The notes under the pieces: model-generated
What the model saw: the letters and a program-made list of their open reading frames with translations, nothing else
The model's database searches: none
What the model was told of the DNA's origin: nothing
Assembly: GCF_002900095.1 (NCBI RefSeq)
Contig: NZ_LLKN01000002.1
Coordinates: 868,001 to 932,000 of the forward strand
Length of the DNA stretch: 64,000 bases
Source of the DNA: Salegentibacter mishustinae
GTDB taxonomy: Bacteria; Bacteroidota; Bacteroidia; Flavobacteriales; Flavobacteriaceae
Direction: 5' to 3'
Translations under genes and position numbers: made by a program
In this document: positions 18,189 through 26,475 of the stretch, piece after piece
Layout: each line of letters starts with the position of its first letter
How positions within the stretch are numbered: the stretch's first letter is position 1

Positions 18189-19166
18189 TTATAGGATTAA
18201 AAGGTTGCATCCCCGAATATCGCTATTATCAAATCTTCCAAGAATTTCTGTGCTGTCATCATTTATTTGTCTAGCTAAATCTTGAGTTGCGATAAATGAA
18301 CAAGAGTTAAAATTGGCCAGGTCTATCACGTTTATGCCACCAGTCTTGTGTTTTGGGAGATAAACAAGGGCATCTTCGGGATCACGTATAAGAATTTTCA
18401 TCCACGGCGGAGTTTCAAAAACTCCGTTGCCTTTAGAATAAGATTGCGAAAGTAATTCGGTCATTCCATATTCACTATGGATTTTGTTTACTCCAAATCC
18501 TTCGGTAAGAATTTGATGCAATTCTTCCCTAATCATTTCTTTTCGACGGCCCTTCATTCCGCCGGTTTCCATAATTGTGGTGTTTTTTAAGTCGAAATTG
18601 TAAGTTTCTACTAAATTCAGTAAGGCGAATGAAACACCCAGGAGAAGAATCTTCTTCCCGGTTTTGTCTAATTCTTTAAGTTTATGTTGTAAAGCTTCAA
18701 GGTCATCTAAATAAAAGCCGCTTTCGGGATGTTTGCTGCGCTTTATTAAACTATCGGCCATATAGATTAGCGAAGAGCCCCGGCGTTCTAAATAAGAAGG
18801 TAGCAAGGCCAGAATAACTATTTCCTCAGGATTTCCGTAGAAAATTTCAAAAGCCTTTAAAAAGCTTTTTTCATATACATTTAGGTCGGTTACGTAATGT
18901 TTGCTGGTAGCAGAACCGGTAGTGCCGCTGCTGGTAAAAATTATCTCAGGAGTTTTTTCGGAAGAAATAATTTTCTTCTTTTTAAAGAATTCTATAGGTA
19001 GAAATGGAATCTCTTCGACCCTGGAAACGTTTTTCGGGTTTCGTTTTAATAATTGGCAAAATTCGCGGTAAACAGGATTGTGTTGAAACTGATAGGAAAA
19101 AACTTCAAGAGTAATTTCATTAAAATCTTTCTGAGTAGAAATATTAAAAATTCTTTCAGCTAACAT
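18189..19166 (-). CDS. LuxE-like acyl-protein synthetase
   Basis: The protein has 325 residues. It belongs to the LuxE/ANL adenylate-forming group, which activates a carboxylic acid as acyl-AMP and passes it to a cysteine. The phosphate-binding loop 'TSSGTTG' is at 78-84, 'SEYGMTELLSQSY' matches the YGxTE motif, and a Cys sits six residues from the end (C320 in 'RGCNLLIL'), where LuxE carries its acyl-accepting Cys. In luminous bacteria LuxE feeds aldehyde synthesis, but no LuxC/D or luciferase genes are here. It lies downstream of a tiny T9SS cargo gene on the same strand, 61 bases apart. The physiological acyl group is unknown. Confidence 0.85.
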   Translation of the reverse strand: MLAERIFNISTQKDFNEITLEVFSYQFQHNPVYREFCQLLKRNPKNVSRVEEIPFLPIEFFKKKKIISSEKTPEIIFTSSGTTGSATSKHYVTDLNVYEKSFLKAFEIFYGNPEEIVILALLPSYLERRGSSLIYMADSLIKRSKHPESGFYLDDLEALQHKLKELDKTGKKILLLGVSFALLNLVETYNFDLKNTTIMETGGMKGRRKEMIREELHQILTEGFGVNKIHSEYGMTELLSQSYSKGNGVFETPPWMKILIRDPEDALVYLPKHKTGGINVIDLANFNSCSFIATQDLARQINDDSTEILGRFDNSDIRGCNLLIL

Positions 19167-19227
19167 TCTTATGGAAATTTAGAAAAGCGAAGTTAAGAAA
19201 TCTAAGATATGCCTTATGGGTATAAGT

Positions 19228-19572
19228 TTATCTTACCACCAACTTTCTTGTAGCGGTAGCTTTTTCTTCTTTAATTTTTAAAATGTAGATCCCTGCGCTT
19301 AGGTTAGAAACATCGAGCTCTCTTCCCCTTAACTTAGTGCGTTGAACAGGTTTTCCTAAAACATTATAAATCTGGATATCCTTTTCTTTATTGTTGGAAG
19401 TGCTGATATAAACTTTCCCGTTGGTTACCGGGTTTGGATAAATAGATAGGCCCTCTATGGGAATTTCGGTTTTATTCCCCGAGCTAGTAGTCTCCTGGGC
19501 ATAAACTGCGTTTGGCGCAGAAAATGTGAGGAAAACAGCTATTATGAAACTATAGAAGTAGTATTGCTTCAT
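19228..19572 (-). CDS. Mini T9SS cargo: signal peptide plus type A sorting domain only
   Basis: The protein has 114 residues: a signal peptide (1-25, ending 'APNAVYAQ'), a 15-residue linker, and a complete Por secretion tail from 'GLSIYPNPVTNGKVYI' to 'ATRKLVVR', including 'IQIYNVLGKPV' and 'LSAGIYILKI'. There is no passenger domain. It should be exported by Sec, carried over the outer membrane by the type IX system and either cleaved or anchored. A -7 box lies 21 bases upstream. It sits between the terminator of the lipoprotein-TonB receptor operon and the LuxE-like gene. Its role is unknown. Confidence 0.9.
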   Translation of the reverse strand: MKQYYFYSFIIAVFLTFSAPNAVYAQETTSSGNKTEIPIEGLSIYPNPVTNGKVYISTSNNKEKDIQIYNVLGKPVQRTKLRGRELDVSNLSAGIYILKIKEEKATATRKLVVR

Positions 19573-19593
19573 TCTTTTTTCTAGAGGTTTTTA

Positions 19594-19601
19594 CAAACTT
19601 A
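19594..19601 (-). promoter_or_regulatory. -7 box of the mini T9SS cargo gene
   Basis: TAAGTTTG on the minus strand fits TAnnTTTG and lies 21 bases upstream of the ATG at 19572, so the gene has its own promoter after the preceding terminator. Confidence 0.5.
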
Positions 19602-19658
19602 CGATAAAAATTCAAAAATCTTGCCAGATTTATTGTGCATTAAGTATTAATTTTTTAC

Positions 19659-19691
19659 TAAAAAAAGGCTGCCTGTGAGGGCAGCCTTTTT
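19659..19691 (-). terminator. Terminator of the TonB receptor-lipoprotein operon
   Basis: AAAAAGGCTGCC and GGCAGCCTTTTT make a 12-base stem around a six-base loop, with T/A runs on both sides. It lies 32 bases after the lipoprotein stop. Confidence 0.88.
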
Positions 19692-19722
19692 GAGCTAAAT
19701 CATTATTAAATAATACTACAAA

Positions 19723-21693
19723 TTACTGTACCCAGCTAAACATTTCAGCATCTACAGTGGCTTCCGTTTCGTAAGCAACTTCTAAGCTTGCGTCTTCACC
19801 TTCAATCTGGATTCCAGAAAGATCTGTTCTTCCTTCCTCGGCAATATCAATTGCAGTGTCGTAACCTGAAAGAGAAAGACCTGTTATTGTAGCTCCAGAT
19901 TGTGCTTTAAATTGCAACGCAATTCCTCCGGTTTCTGAAACTGCAGTAAAATTCTCAACAGTAGGATTTCCATTTACCCCATCAGCTTCAATCGCGGTTG
20001 AAAAATTTGGAATAGTATGGTAAACATAAGTGTTGGTTACCGAACCATTCCAGCCTTCTGTCCAGTCTACAGCATCATCTTCATTATTTTCTAAATAAAG
20101 ATTGGTCGCTGATACAGAACCTCCAAAAAATTCAACGCCATCATCAGAACCGTTTAAGATCGCAATATTTTGAATGTTTGTTTCAGATCCAACTGCATAA
20201 AGCGAAAGACCGTTGTATTGTGATTCTGAATTAATTTGAGCTCCAGCATCAGATAGTATAAGGTATTCAATTGACCCTGAGTTGTCTTCAGGATTATCTC
20301 CTCCGTAGATAATTCCACCTACTTCTGCAGTAGCATCAATTCCGGCAGTAGTTTCGGCATTACCTGCAATTACAAGTCCGCCCCAGCTTCCTGCAACACC
20401 AGAGGTAGAAGACATTACCACTGGGTTATCTTCTGTTCCTTCAACATTAATCATTGCTCCTTTTTGAACAACAATATAAATGCTGGTTCCTTCTGTGTTA
20501 TTATCACTTCTTGCAGTAATTTTAGTTCCTGCAGGAATTGTTAAAGTTGCACCTTCTTCTACAGAAACCACACCGTTAATTATATATTCTGAATTTGCGT
20601 CTAAAGCAAGATCTGTATCAATAGTACCTGGAAGTACAGAAACATTTCCACGATTATCAACCCAGTCAAACATAGAAGGATCTACGGTTTGAGCTTCAGA
20701 ATAATCCATATCCAACTCTGCGGTAGCACCGTTTAATTGAATTCCAGAAAGGTCTGTTCTGCTTTCTTCAGCGATATCCAAAGCGGTATCATATCCTGAA
20801 AGGGAAAGGCCATTAATAGTTGCGCCAGATTGCGCTTTAAATTGTAAAGCAACTCCACCGGTAGAAGAAACTGCAGTAAAGTTCTCGATAGTTGGATTTC
20901 CATCCACACCATCAGCTTCAATTGCAGTAGAGAAATTTTCGATACTGTGCAGTACATAGGTATTGGTAACTGTACCATTCCAACCTTCTGTCCAGTCTAC
21001 AGCATCATCTTCGTTATTTTCTAAATAAAGATTGGTAGCTGAAACAGAACCTCCAAAGAATTCAACTCCATCATCAGAACCGTTTAAGATCGCAATGTTT
21101 TCAATAGTTGTTTCAGATCCAACTGCATAAAGGGAAAGCCCGTTGTACTGTGATTCTGAGTTGATTTGTGCGCCGGCATCAGAAAGTACAAGGTACTCTA
21201 TAGAACCAGAATTATCTTCAGGATTGCTTCCACCATAGATAATTCCACCAACTTCTGCGGTTGCATCAACACCGGCTGTAGTTTCAGCGTCACCTGCAAT
21301 TACAAGTCCACCCCAGCTTCCGCGCTGACTATTAGAAGATCTCATGATTACCGGGGCAGAAGATGTTCCCTGGATGTCTATCATTCCCCCTTTTTGAACT
21401 ACGATGTAAACACCTGTAGCATCTTCGTCGGTATCTGCAATAATCTCGGTTCCTGCAGGGATGGTTAAGGTAACTCCCGGTTCTACCGAATAAACACCTG
21501 TAAGATTGTAGGTTTCGCTTCCATCTAAGGTGCGATCTTCCTCAACACTACCGTTAAGAACAGTTCCTTCAGGGGTTGGGGTTGGATTGTCGTCGTCCAG
21601 CCTTTCAAATTCATCATCAGAGCTGCAGCTCGTGATTGACACACCTAGTGCCAGGGCTAAAGTTGGTAAAAATTTGGTTTTAAACATTTTCAT
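19723..21693 (-). CDS. Surface lipoprotein with two tandem beta-helix modules
   Basis: The protein has 656 residues. The lipobox 'SITSCSSDDE' puts the lipidated Cys at 23; the Asp-rich stretch after it resembles a Bacteroidota lipoprotein export signal. Two repeats follow (about 45-352 and 353-656), each with 'TLTIPAGT', 'YIVVQKG', 'GSWGGLVIAG', 'EYL.LSDAGAQINSES' and 'DDGVEFFGGSVSATNLYL', a pattern of a right-handed beta-helix. The 'NEDDAVDWTEGW' acidic turns could bind metal. The family is often next to TonB receptors; here the receptor gene ends 52 bases upstream on the same strand. Ligand unknown; phosphate or another nutrient under PhoB-like control is an inference. Confidence 0.85.
   Translation of the reverse strand: MKMFKTKFLPTLALALGVSITSCSSDDEFERLDDDNPTPTPEGTVLNGSVEEDRTLDGSETYNLTGVYSVEPGVTLTIPAGTEIIADTDEDATGVYIVVQKGGMIDIQGTSSAPVIMRSSNSQRGSWGGLVIAGDAETTAGVDATAEVGGIIYGGSNPEDNSGSIEYLVLSDAGAQINSESQYNGLSLYAVGSETTIENIAILNGSDDGVEFFGGSVSATNLYLENNEDDAVDWTEGWNGTVTNTYVLHSIENFSTAIEADGVDGNPTIENFTAVSSTGGVALQFKAQSGATINGLSLSGYDTALDIAEESRTDLSGIQLNGATAELDMDYSEAQTVDPSMFDWVDNRGNVSVLPGTIDTDLALDANSEYIINGVVSVEEGATLTIPAGTKITARSDNNTEGTSIYIVVQKGAMINVEGTEDNPVVMSSTSGVAGSWGGLVIAGNAETTAGIDATAEVGGIIYGGDNPEDNSGSIEYLILSDAGAQINSESQYNGLSLYAVGSETNIQNIAILNGSDDGVEFFGGSVSATNLYLENNEDDAVDWTEGWNGSVTNTYVYHTIPNFSTAIEADGVNGNPTVENFTAVSETGGIALQFKAQSGATITGLSLSGYDTAIDIAEEGRTDLSGIQIEGEDASLEVAYETEATVDAEMFSWVQ
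19725..21561. repeat. Tandem duplication of about 930 bp inside the lipoprotein gene
   Basis: Matching blocks lie exactly 930 bases apart (for example TCCAGTCTACAGCATCATC at 20061 and 20991), shrinking to 924 near the module start because of a two-codon difference. Long blocks around 20050-20300 and 20980-21230 are almost identical at base level, while other parts have diverged. Confidence 0.9.
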
Positions 21694-21744
21694 AATTTAG
21701 GTTTTAATAAAATTGAATGGTTAATATTTATATTTGAATGGTTA

Positions 21745-24549
21745 TTAAAATGAATAGTTTACTCCAAGGCTTAAGACTGCGCCTCTAGTATAAGATCTTA
21801 CCGTTTGCGTGGCTTCTATACCGGTAGAACTTGGTCTAATATCCTGTACTCTTTCTATTTCAGGATTTAAAAGGTTTTGACCGCGGAACTGGAAATCCCA
21901 ATGATCGCCTAAACTTTTACTTACAACAAGATCAAGCGTTACAAAACCCTTTTCTACAATTTCGTCGTTGTAAAATACATCACCCTCGTTCTGGGCTTCA
22001 GGAGCACCAAGCGCATATATTTTATCTGAAGCGTAATTTCCTACTAAAGAAGCTCTAAATGGATTTTCAGACTCTGTAGAAACATTTATCGAACCGTTAA
22101 AGATCCAATCTGAAGCTCCCTGTAAGCCGATCTCACTTTTATTATTATATCTAAAAGTTCTAATAAAGGTTTCCCCATCAAATACATCTTTTAGGTCTTG
22201 TTTGTGCCACATTCTTGAAGCGTTAAATGCCACTTCCAGGTCTAAACCTTCTGGAGTTTCATTATCGATTACCTCAAGTCTAGTTTCAAGTTCTAATCCG
22301 TAGATATTTGCTTCTTCCCCGGCGTTGAAATAAGAGAAAACACCTGCTGCACCTCTATCCTGAACTTTATTGATTGGATCTTCAATATTTTTATAGAATC
22401 CGGTTAGGGAAATTAATTGTCCCGAAGATGGAAATAGTTCATATTTTAAATCGAAATTCAGGTTGTTTGAAGCGTCAAGATCTGGATTACCCCTGGTTAC
22501 CTGTCCTGTTTGAGAAACATATTCAAAAGGAGCAATTTCTTTAAATTCAGGTAGGGTAATTGTTTTACTAGCCGAGAACCTGATGTTTGAATTCTCGTTT
22601 GGAGAGAATTTTACATTTACACTCGGGTAAATATTGTTGTAGGATTGATTGGAAAACTGTGGCAGGTTTGTAGGGTAGTTGTTTACGTCAAAATCTACAT
22701 TAAGTTCGTCTTCCTGGAAACGTGCTCCAAGGTTAACATTCCAATTATCTTTCCCGTAGTTAAAGTTTACAAAACCACCGTAAGATTGCAATTCTGCATT
22801 ATAAAAATCGGGTGTAAGCTCGTTAATTTGCAAGTTTCCACTTCTAAAATTCTCTATGGTGAAAACACTGGATAGATTGTCTAAAGAAGTTGGATTATAA
22901 GTGTTTGTAGGGCGCTCTATAACTCCAAAGAAACGGGAAACAAAGTCTCTTTGTTTGTTTCGGTAACTTCCACCAAAGTCTACGAAGATGTTCCTGGTGT
23001 CGTCTTCATTTTCTTCAGAATTAGCGAAAGTGATCTTGTCTTCAACATAAGCATTGATCTCGTTATCCTCAATTTTTTGAGAAGACTTTCTTTGCTGGTA
23101 GCCACCCATTCTTCCTAATTGAATAAAATCTTCGCCATCGTAGTTCACTTCATTTCTTATACGGTTAGGCTCATCGGCATTAACAAGGTTATAACCCAAG
23201 CCCCAATTCAATTCATTTTTATCTGATATATTGTGCGTACCGTGTAATTGGTTTATCCATAAACGAGTTTGTTTAATATTCTGGTCACGTACAAATTGGT
23301 TAAGGCCTTCGGCAGGTCCTGTTTCTTCAAAAACAACACCTTCACCATTTCTACCGGCTTCATAAACTTCATCGGTAAGTTTATTGATAAAAAGGCTGGT
23401 TGCTTTTATTTCGTGATCATCATTAAACTCGTAGAGCACATCTAACATCCCGGTAGTATTATCGGTTTGAGTAAAATTCTCTACATCGGTGAAATAATCG
23501 TAGCGGTTATTGTTTCGGTATTCGGTAAATTCACCTTCACGATACTCAAATTTCCTTGATTGTGAAGCTGTTAAAAGTACTTTTAAGTTTTGGCCGAATT
23601 TTTTTCCGGCTGTTAAAGCATATCTCCTGTTAATTGGAGCATCTGCAGTTTGTGTATCCCAGCTTTGGTTGTAAAGCGTATATTCAATTGGGGTATTTTG
23701 CTGGTGAAAGCCGAAATAGGCATTGTCTTGATTAGGGCTTACTTTAAAGTTTGAAAATTCTCCAACTGCATTGGTATTTACGCCAACTCTAATTCCAAGG
23801 TCAAGTTCTTCGCTGCCTACCAATTCTCTGGATTCAATATCGATATTTCCCGAAGCCTGGTCTGCAGAATAGGAAGGTGAATAAGTTTTGCTTATTCCCA
23901 CACTTTTAATAACCCGTGTAGGGAATAGACCTAAATCTATATTCTTGCGTTCTACATCATCAGATGGAATTGGTAAACCGTTTAGAGTCGAGTATAGGTA
24001 ACGATCTCCTAACCCTCTCACAAATATATCTCCGGAAGCTTCACTGCTGGTAACTCCCGAAATTTTGGTGGTAGCGGTACCCGCATCAGAAACGCCTATT
24101 TTAGCCAGTTCCTGGGCGCCAATACTTTCCTTTATTTGTATCGCACTTTTTTGTTCCAAAAGTAAAGCCACTTCAGAATCCTGTCTTGAAACGGTAGAAA
24201 TTACAACTTCGTCTAAAGCTGCAGCGCTAGCTCCAAGGCCGGTGTTCACTTCAGTTACTTTTCCCGCAACAACTTCAACATTGGGTATTGTTAAGGTTTC
24301 GTAACCTATAAAGCTAAATTCTACAGTATAAGTTCCGGGCTCAACATTTTTTAAGGAATACAGCCCGTCAAAATCTGAAGTAGTTCCTTTGTTTGTTTCC
24401 TTAATAATTACATTGGCGAAAGGAAGAGGTTCGCCCTCCACTTCATTGTCAGATAATTTCCCGGCAATTGTTCCGGTAGTCTCGTCCTGGGCTTGTGTTG
24501 TTATGCTTAAAATAAGCAGACTTAAGATAAATAAATAATTCTTCATCAC
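21745..24549 (-). CDS. TonB-dependent receptor with carboxypeptidase-like N-domain
   Basis: The protein has 934 residues. A signal peptide ends at 'SITTQAQ'; a CarboxypepD_reg-like domain (about 25-110, 'PLPFANVIIKETNKGTTSDFDGLYSL') precedes the plug ('SAIQIKESIGAQELAKIG', 'DIFVRGLGDRYLYSTLNGLPIPS') and a long barrel with a C-terminal 'GAVLSLGVNYSF' that ends in Phe. It imports a ligand through the outer membrane with energy from TonB. It lacks a SusD partner; the lipoprotein gene downstream (52-base gap) is the likely partner. It is divergent from a PhoB/PhoR-like pair, with 11-base direct repeats between them, so nutrient-limitation control is likely. Confidence 0.93.
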   Translation of the reverse strand: MMKNYLFILSLLILSITTQAQDETTGTIAGKLSDNEVEGEPLPFANVIIKETNKGTTSDFDGLYSLKNVEPGTYTVEFSFIGYETLTIPNVEVVAGKVTEVNTGLGASAAALDEVVISTVSRQDSEVALLLEQKSAIQIKESIGAQELAKIGVSDAGTATTKISGVTSSEASGDIFVRGLGDRYLYSTLNGLPIPSDDVERKNIDLGLFPTRVIKSVGISKTYSPSYSADQASGNIDIESRELVGSEELDLGIRVGVNTNAVGEFSNFKVSPNQDNAYFGFHQQNTPIEYTLYNQSWDTQTADAPINRRYALTAGKKFGQNLKVLLTASQSRKFEYREGEFTEYRNNNRYDYFTDVENFTQTDNTTGMLDVLYEFNDDHEIKATSLFINKLTDEVYEAGRNGEGVVFEETGPAEGLNQFVRDQNIKQTRLWINQLHGTHNISDKNELNWGLGYNLVNADEPNRIRNEVNYDGEDFIQLGRMGGYQQRKSSQKIEDNEINAYVEDKITFANSEENEDDTRNIFVDFGGSYRNKQRDFVSRFFGVIERPTNTYNPTSLDNLSSVFTIENFRSGNLQINELTPDFYNAELQSYGGFVNFNYGKDNWNVNLGARFQEDELNVDFDVNNYPTNLPQFSNQSYNNIYPSVNVKFSPNENSNIRFSASKTITLPEFKEIAPFEYVSQTGQVTRGNPDLDASNNLNFDLKYELFPSSGQLISLTGFYKNIEDPINKVQDRGAAGVFSYFNAGEEANIYGLELETRLEVIDNETPEGLDLEVAFNASRMWHKQDLKDVFDGETFIRTFRYNNKSEIGLQGASDWIFNGSINVSTESENPFRASLVGNYASDKIYALGAPEAQNEGDVFYNDEIVEKGFVTLDLVVSKSLGDHWDFQFRGQNLLNPEIERVQDIRPSSTGIEATQTVRSYTRGAVLSLGVNYSF

Positions 24550-24630
24550 TGTGTTTAGTTCTCTGGTGCAAATTAACGGTGGAAGTGTAAAGCCTCTGTT
24601 AAGCTGAAATTATGTGTTTATGATTATAAT

Positions 24631-24709
24631 GTTAGCTTAAGGTTACCAAGTATGATGCAATTATAAAAGTTCAAATTAATGGTTACTTTTACCTAATATT
24701 TACCAATTC
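24631..24709. promoter_or_regulatory. Candidate PhoB-type operator: paired 11-base direct repeats
   Basis: GTTAGCTTAAG|GTTACC starts at 24631 and 24642, and TTTACCTAATA|TTTACC at 24688 and 24699; both pairs repeat at exactly 11 bases, the spacing used by OmpR/PhoB winged-helix dimers. A further GTTAAG at 24598 is 33 bases (three steps) before the first. GGTTACT (24681-24687) directly precedes the second pair. The region lies between the TonB receptor gene and the response regulator gene. The operator role is inferred from geometry. Confidence 0.45.
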
Positions 24710-24721
24710 AAGTAAACTAAA

Positions 24722-25405
24722 ATGAAAAAAAAGGACCTTAAAATCTTACTGGTAGACGATGAGCCAGATATCCTGGAAATTGTTGGATATAACCTATCTG
24801 CAGAGGGATACCAGGTGATTACTGCAGATAATGGTGCAGATGCTGTAAAACTTGCTAAAAAGAAAAAGCCACAGCTTATTATCCTGGATGTAATGATGCC
24901 CGAAATGGATGGGATTGAAGCCTGTGCACAAATTAGAAAGCTGCCGGAATTAGAGGAAACTATTATCGCTTTCCTTACCGCCCGTGGTGAAGATTATTCT
25001 CAAATGGCCGGTTTTGATGCGGGTGCAGATGATTATATTACCAAACCTATTAAACCGAAAGTTTTGGTAAGTAAAGTAAAAGCTTTGCTAAGAAGATTTA
25101 AAGATGATACGGCAACTTCTAATGTGGTAAAAATTAAAGACCTTATTATTAATCGCGATGAGTATAAGGTGATTAAAAACGGAGAAGAAATAATTTTACC
25201 CAGAAAGGAATTTGAATTACTCTCATTACTGGCTTCAAAACCAGGGAAAGTTTTTAAAAGAGAAGATATTCTAGATAACGTTTGGGGCGCCGAGGTTGTA
25301 GTGGGTGGCCGTACCATAGATGTACATATTAGAAAACTTCGGGAAAAAATTGGCGACGAATGTTTTAAAACTGTAAAAGGTGTAGGCTACAAGTTTGTTG
25401 TTTAA
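24722..25405 (+). CDS. OmpR/PhoB-family response regulator
   Basis: The protein has 227 residues. A receiver domain (about 7-120) has D12/D13 and the phosphoacceptor D56 in 'LIILDVMMPEMDG', then a winged-helix DNA-binding domain (about 133-227, 'PRKEFELLSLLASKPGKVFKREDILDNVWG', 'RTIDVHIRKLREKIGDECFKTVKGVGYKF'). It resembles PhoB. Its stop overlaps the kinase start (TAATG), so the two are one transcript. The divergent TonB receptor-lipoprotein operon is its likely target. Confidence 0.94.
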   Translation: MKKKDLKILLVDDEPDILEIVGYNLSAEGYQVITADNGADAVKLAKKKKPQLIILDVMMPEMDGIEACAQIRKLPELEETIIAFLTARGEDYSQMAGFDAGADDYITKPIKPKVLVSKVKALLRRFKDDTATSNVVKIKDLIINRDEYKVIKNGEEIILPRKEFELLSLLASKPGKVFKREDILDNVWGAEVVVGGRTIDVHIRKLREKIGDECFKTVKGVGYKFVV

Positions 25406-26475
25406 TGGCGAAAAAATTTAAACGTTCATATAAGTTTGCAATAAAGACTGCGCTCTATATCACCGTCTTCTTAAGCGTGGTATTGGCCGGTTTTGCTCAC
25501 TTTACTACCGGGCTTATGCTAAAACCTTTTTTCGCGTTTGTTCTTATTACCTATTTTGTTTCTTTCTTTATTATTCAATACAGGGTAGAGCACTTTATTT
25601 ACAAGCGAATTAAAAAGATCTACGATAATGTTTCGCTATTAGATTCCACTACCTTAAGTCCCAGCCAGGTTACTACAGATATGGCTACGCTTACCCGTGA
25701 AGTTGAAAAATTCACCAAAGATAAAAAGCTGGAGATAGACACGCTTAAAGTTCGTGAAGCCTATAGAAAGGAGTTTATGGGAAATGTTTCGCACGAGCTT
25801 AAAACTCCACTTTTTACCGTTCAGGGATATATTCTCACATTGCTCGATGGTGCCATGAAAGACAAAGCGGTGCGAAAAAAGTATTTGCAGCGCGCCAGTA
25901 AAGGAGTGGAGCGACTTATATATATAGTGCGAGATCTGGATATGATCACCAAACTGGAAACCGGTGACCTTCATTTGGAAAAGGAGGACTTTAATATTGT
26001 GGAGCTAATTCAGAGTTCATTTGATCTTTTAGAAATGAAAGCTTCAAAGAAAAATATCACCCTTACTTTCGATATTGATTATGACGAACCTATTTGGGTG
26101 TATGGAGACAGGGATAGAATTCAGCAGGTTTTAACCAATTTGATTGTAAATTCTATTAAATATGGAAAGGAAGACGGAACTACTGAAATCAGCATAGAAA
26201 ACCTTATAAAAAATAAGGTGATCGTGCGGGTAACCGATAATGGAGAAGGTATAGAAAAAGAAAATCTGCCACGTGTTTTTGAACGTTTTTACCGAGTAGA
26301 TAAAAGTGGCTCCAGGAAAGAAGGAGGCTCCGGTTTAGGACTTTCTATCGTAAAACATATTATAGAAGCCCACGATGAGAAAATCTACGTGGAAAGTGTT
26401 TTTGGAGTGGGTAGCGAATTTTCATTTACCCTTGAAAAGAGTAAAAATGTCCCTGAAACTGACACTGAAATCTAG
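25405..26475 (+). CDS. Membrane sensor histidine kinase (PhoR-like)
   Basis: The protein has 356 residues. Two membrane helices near the N-terminus (about 14-32 and 40-58) with almost no periplasmic loop, then a linker and HisKA with H130 in 'FMGNVSHELKTPLF', and HATPase_c with 'NLIVNSIKYG' (N box), 'VTDNGEGIEKENLPRVFERFYR' (G1/F) and 'GGSGLGLSIVKHI' (G2). The short loop means it senses membrane, cytosolic or partner signals, as PhoR does through PstSCAB. The 3' end overlaps the convergent glycosyltransferase gene by 54 bases. Confidence 0.93.
   Translation: MAKKFKRSYKFAIKTALYITVFLSVVLAGFAHFTTGLMLKPFFAFVLITYFVSFFIIQYRVEHFIYKRIKKIYDNVSLLDSTTLSPSQVTTDMATLTREVEKFTKDKKLEIDTLKVREAYRKEFMGNVSHELKTPLFTVQGYILTLLDGAMKDKAVRKKYLQRASKGVERLIYIVRDLDMITKLETGDLHLEKEDFNIVELIQSSFDLLEMKASKKNITLTFDIDYDEPIWVYGDRDRIQQVLTNLIVNSIKYGKEDGTTEISIENLIKNKVIVRVTDNGEGIEKENLPRVFERFYRVDKSGSRKEGGSGLGLSIVKHIIEAHDEKIYVESVFGVGSEFSFTLEKSKNVPETDTEI

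Noticed and set aside
21166-21468. Open frame of 100 codons on the plus strand inside the lipoprotein gene
   Set aside because: It is the mirror of a low-complexity beta-helix coding region; no start context and unusual composition.
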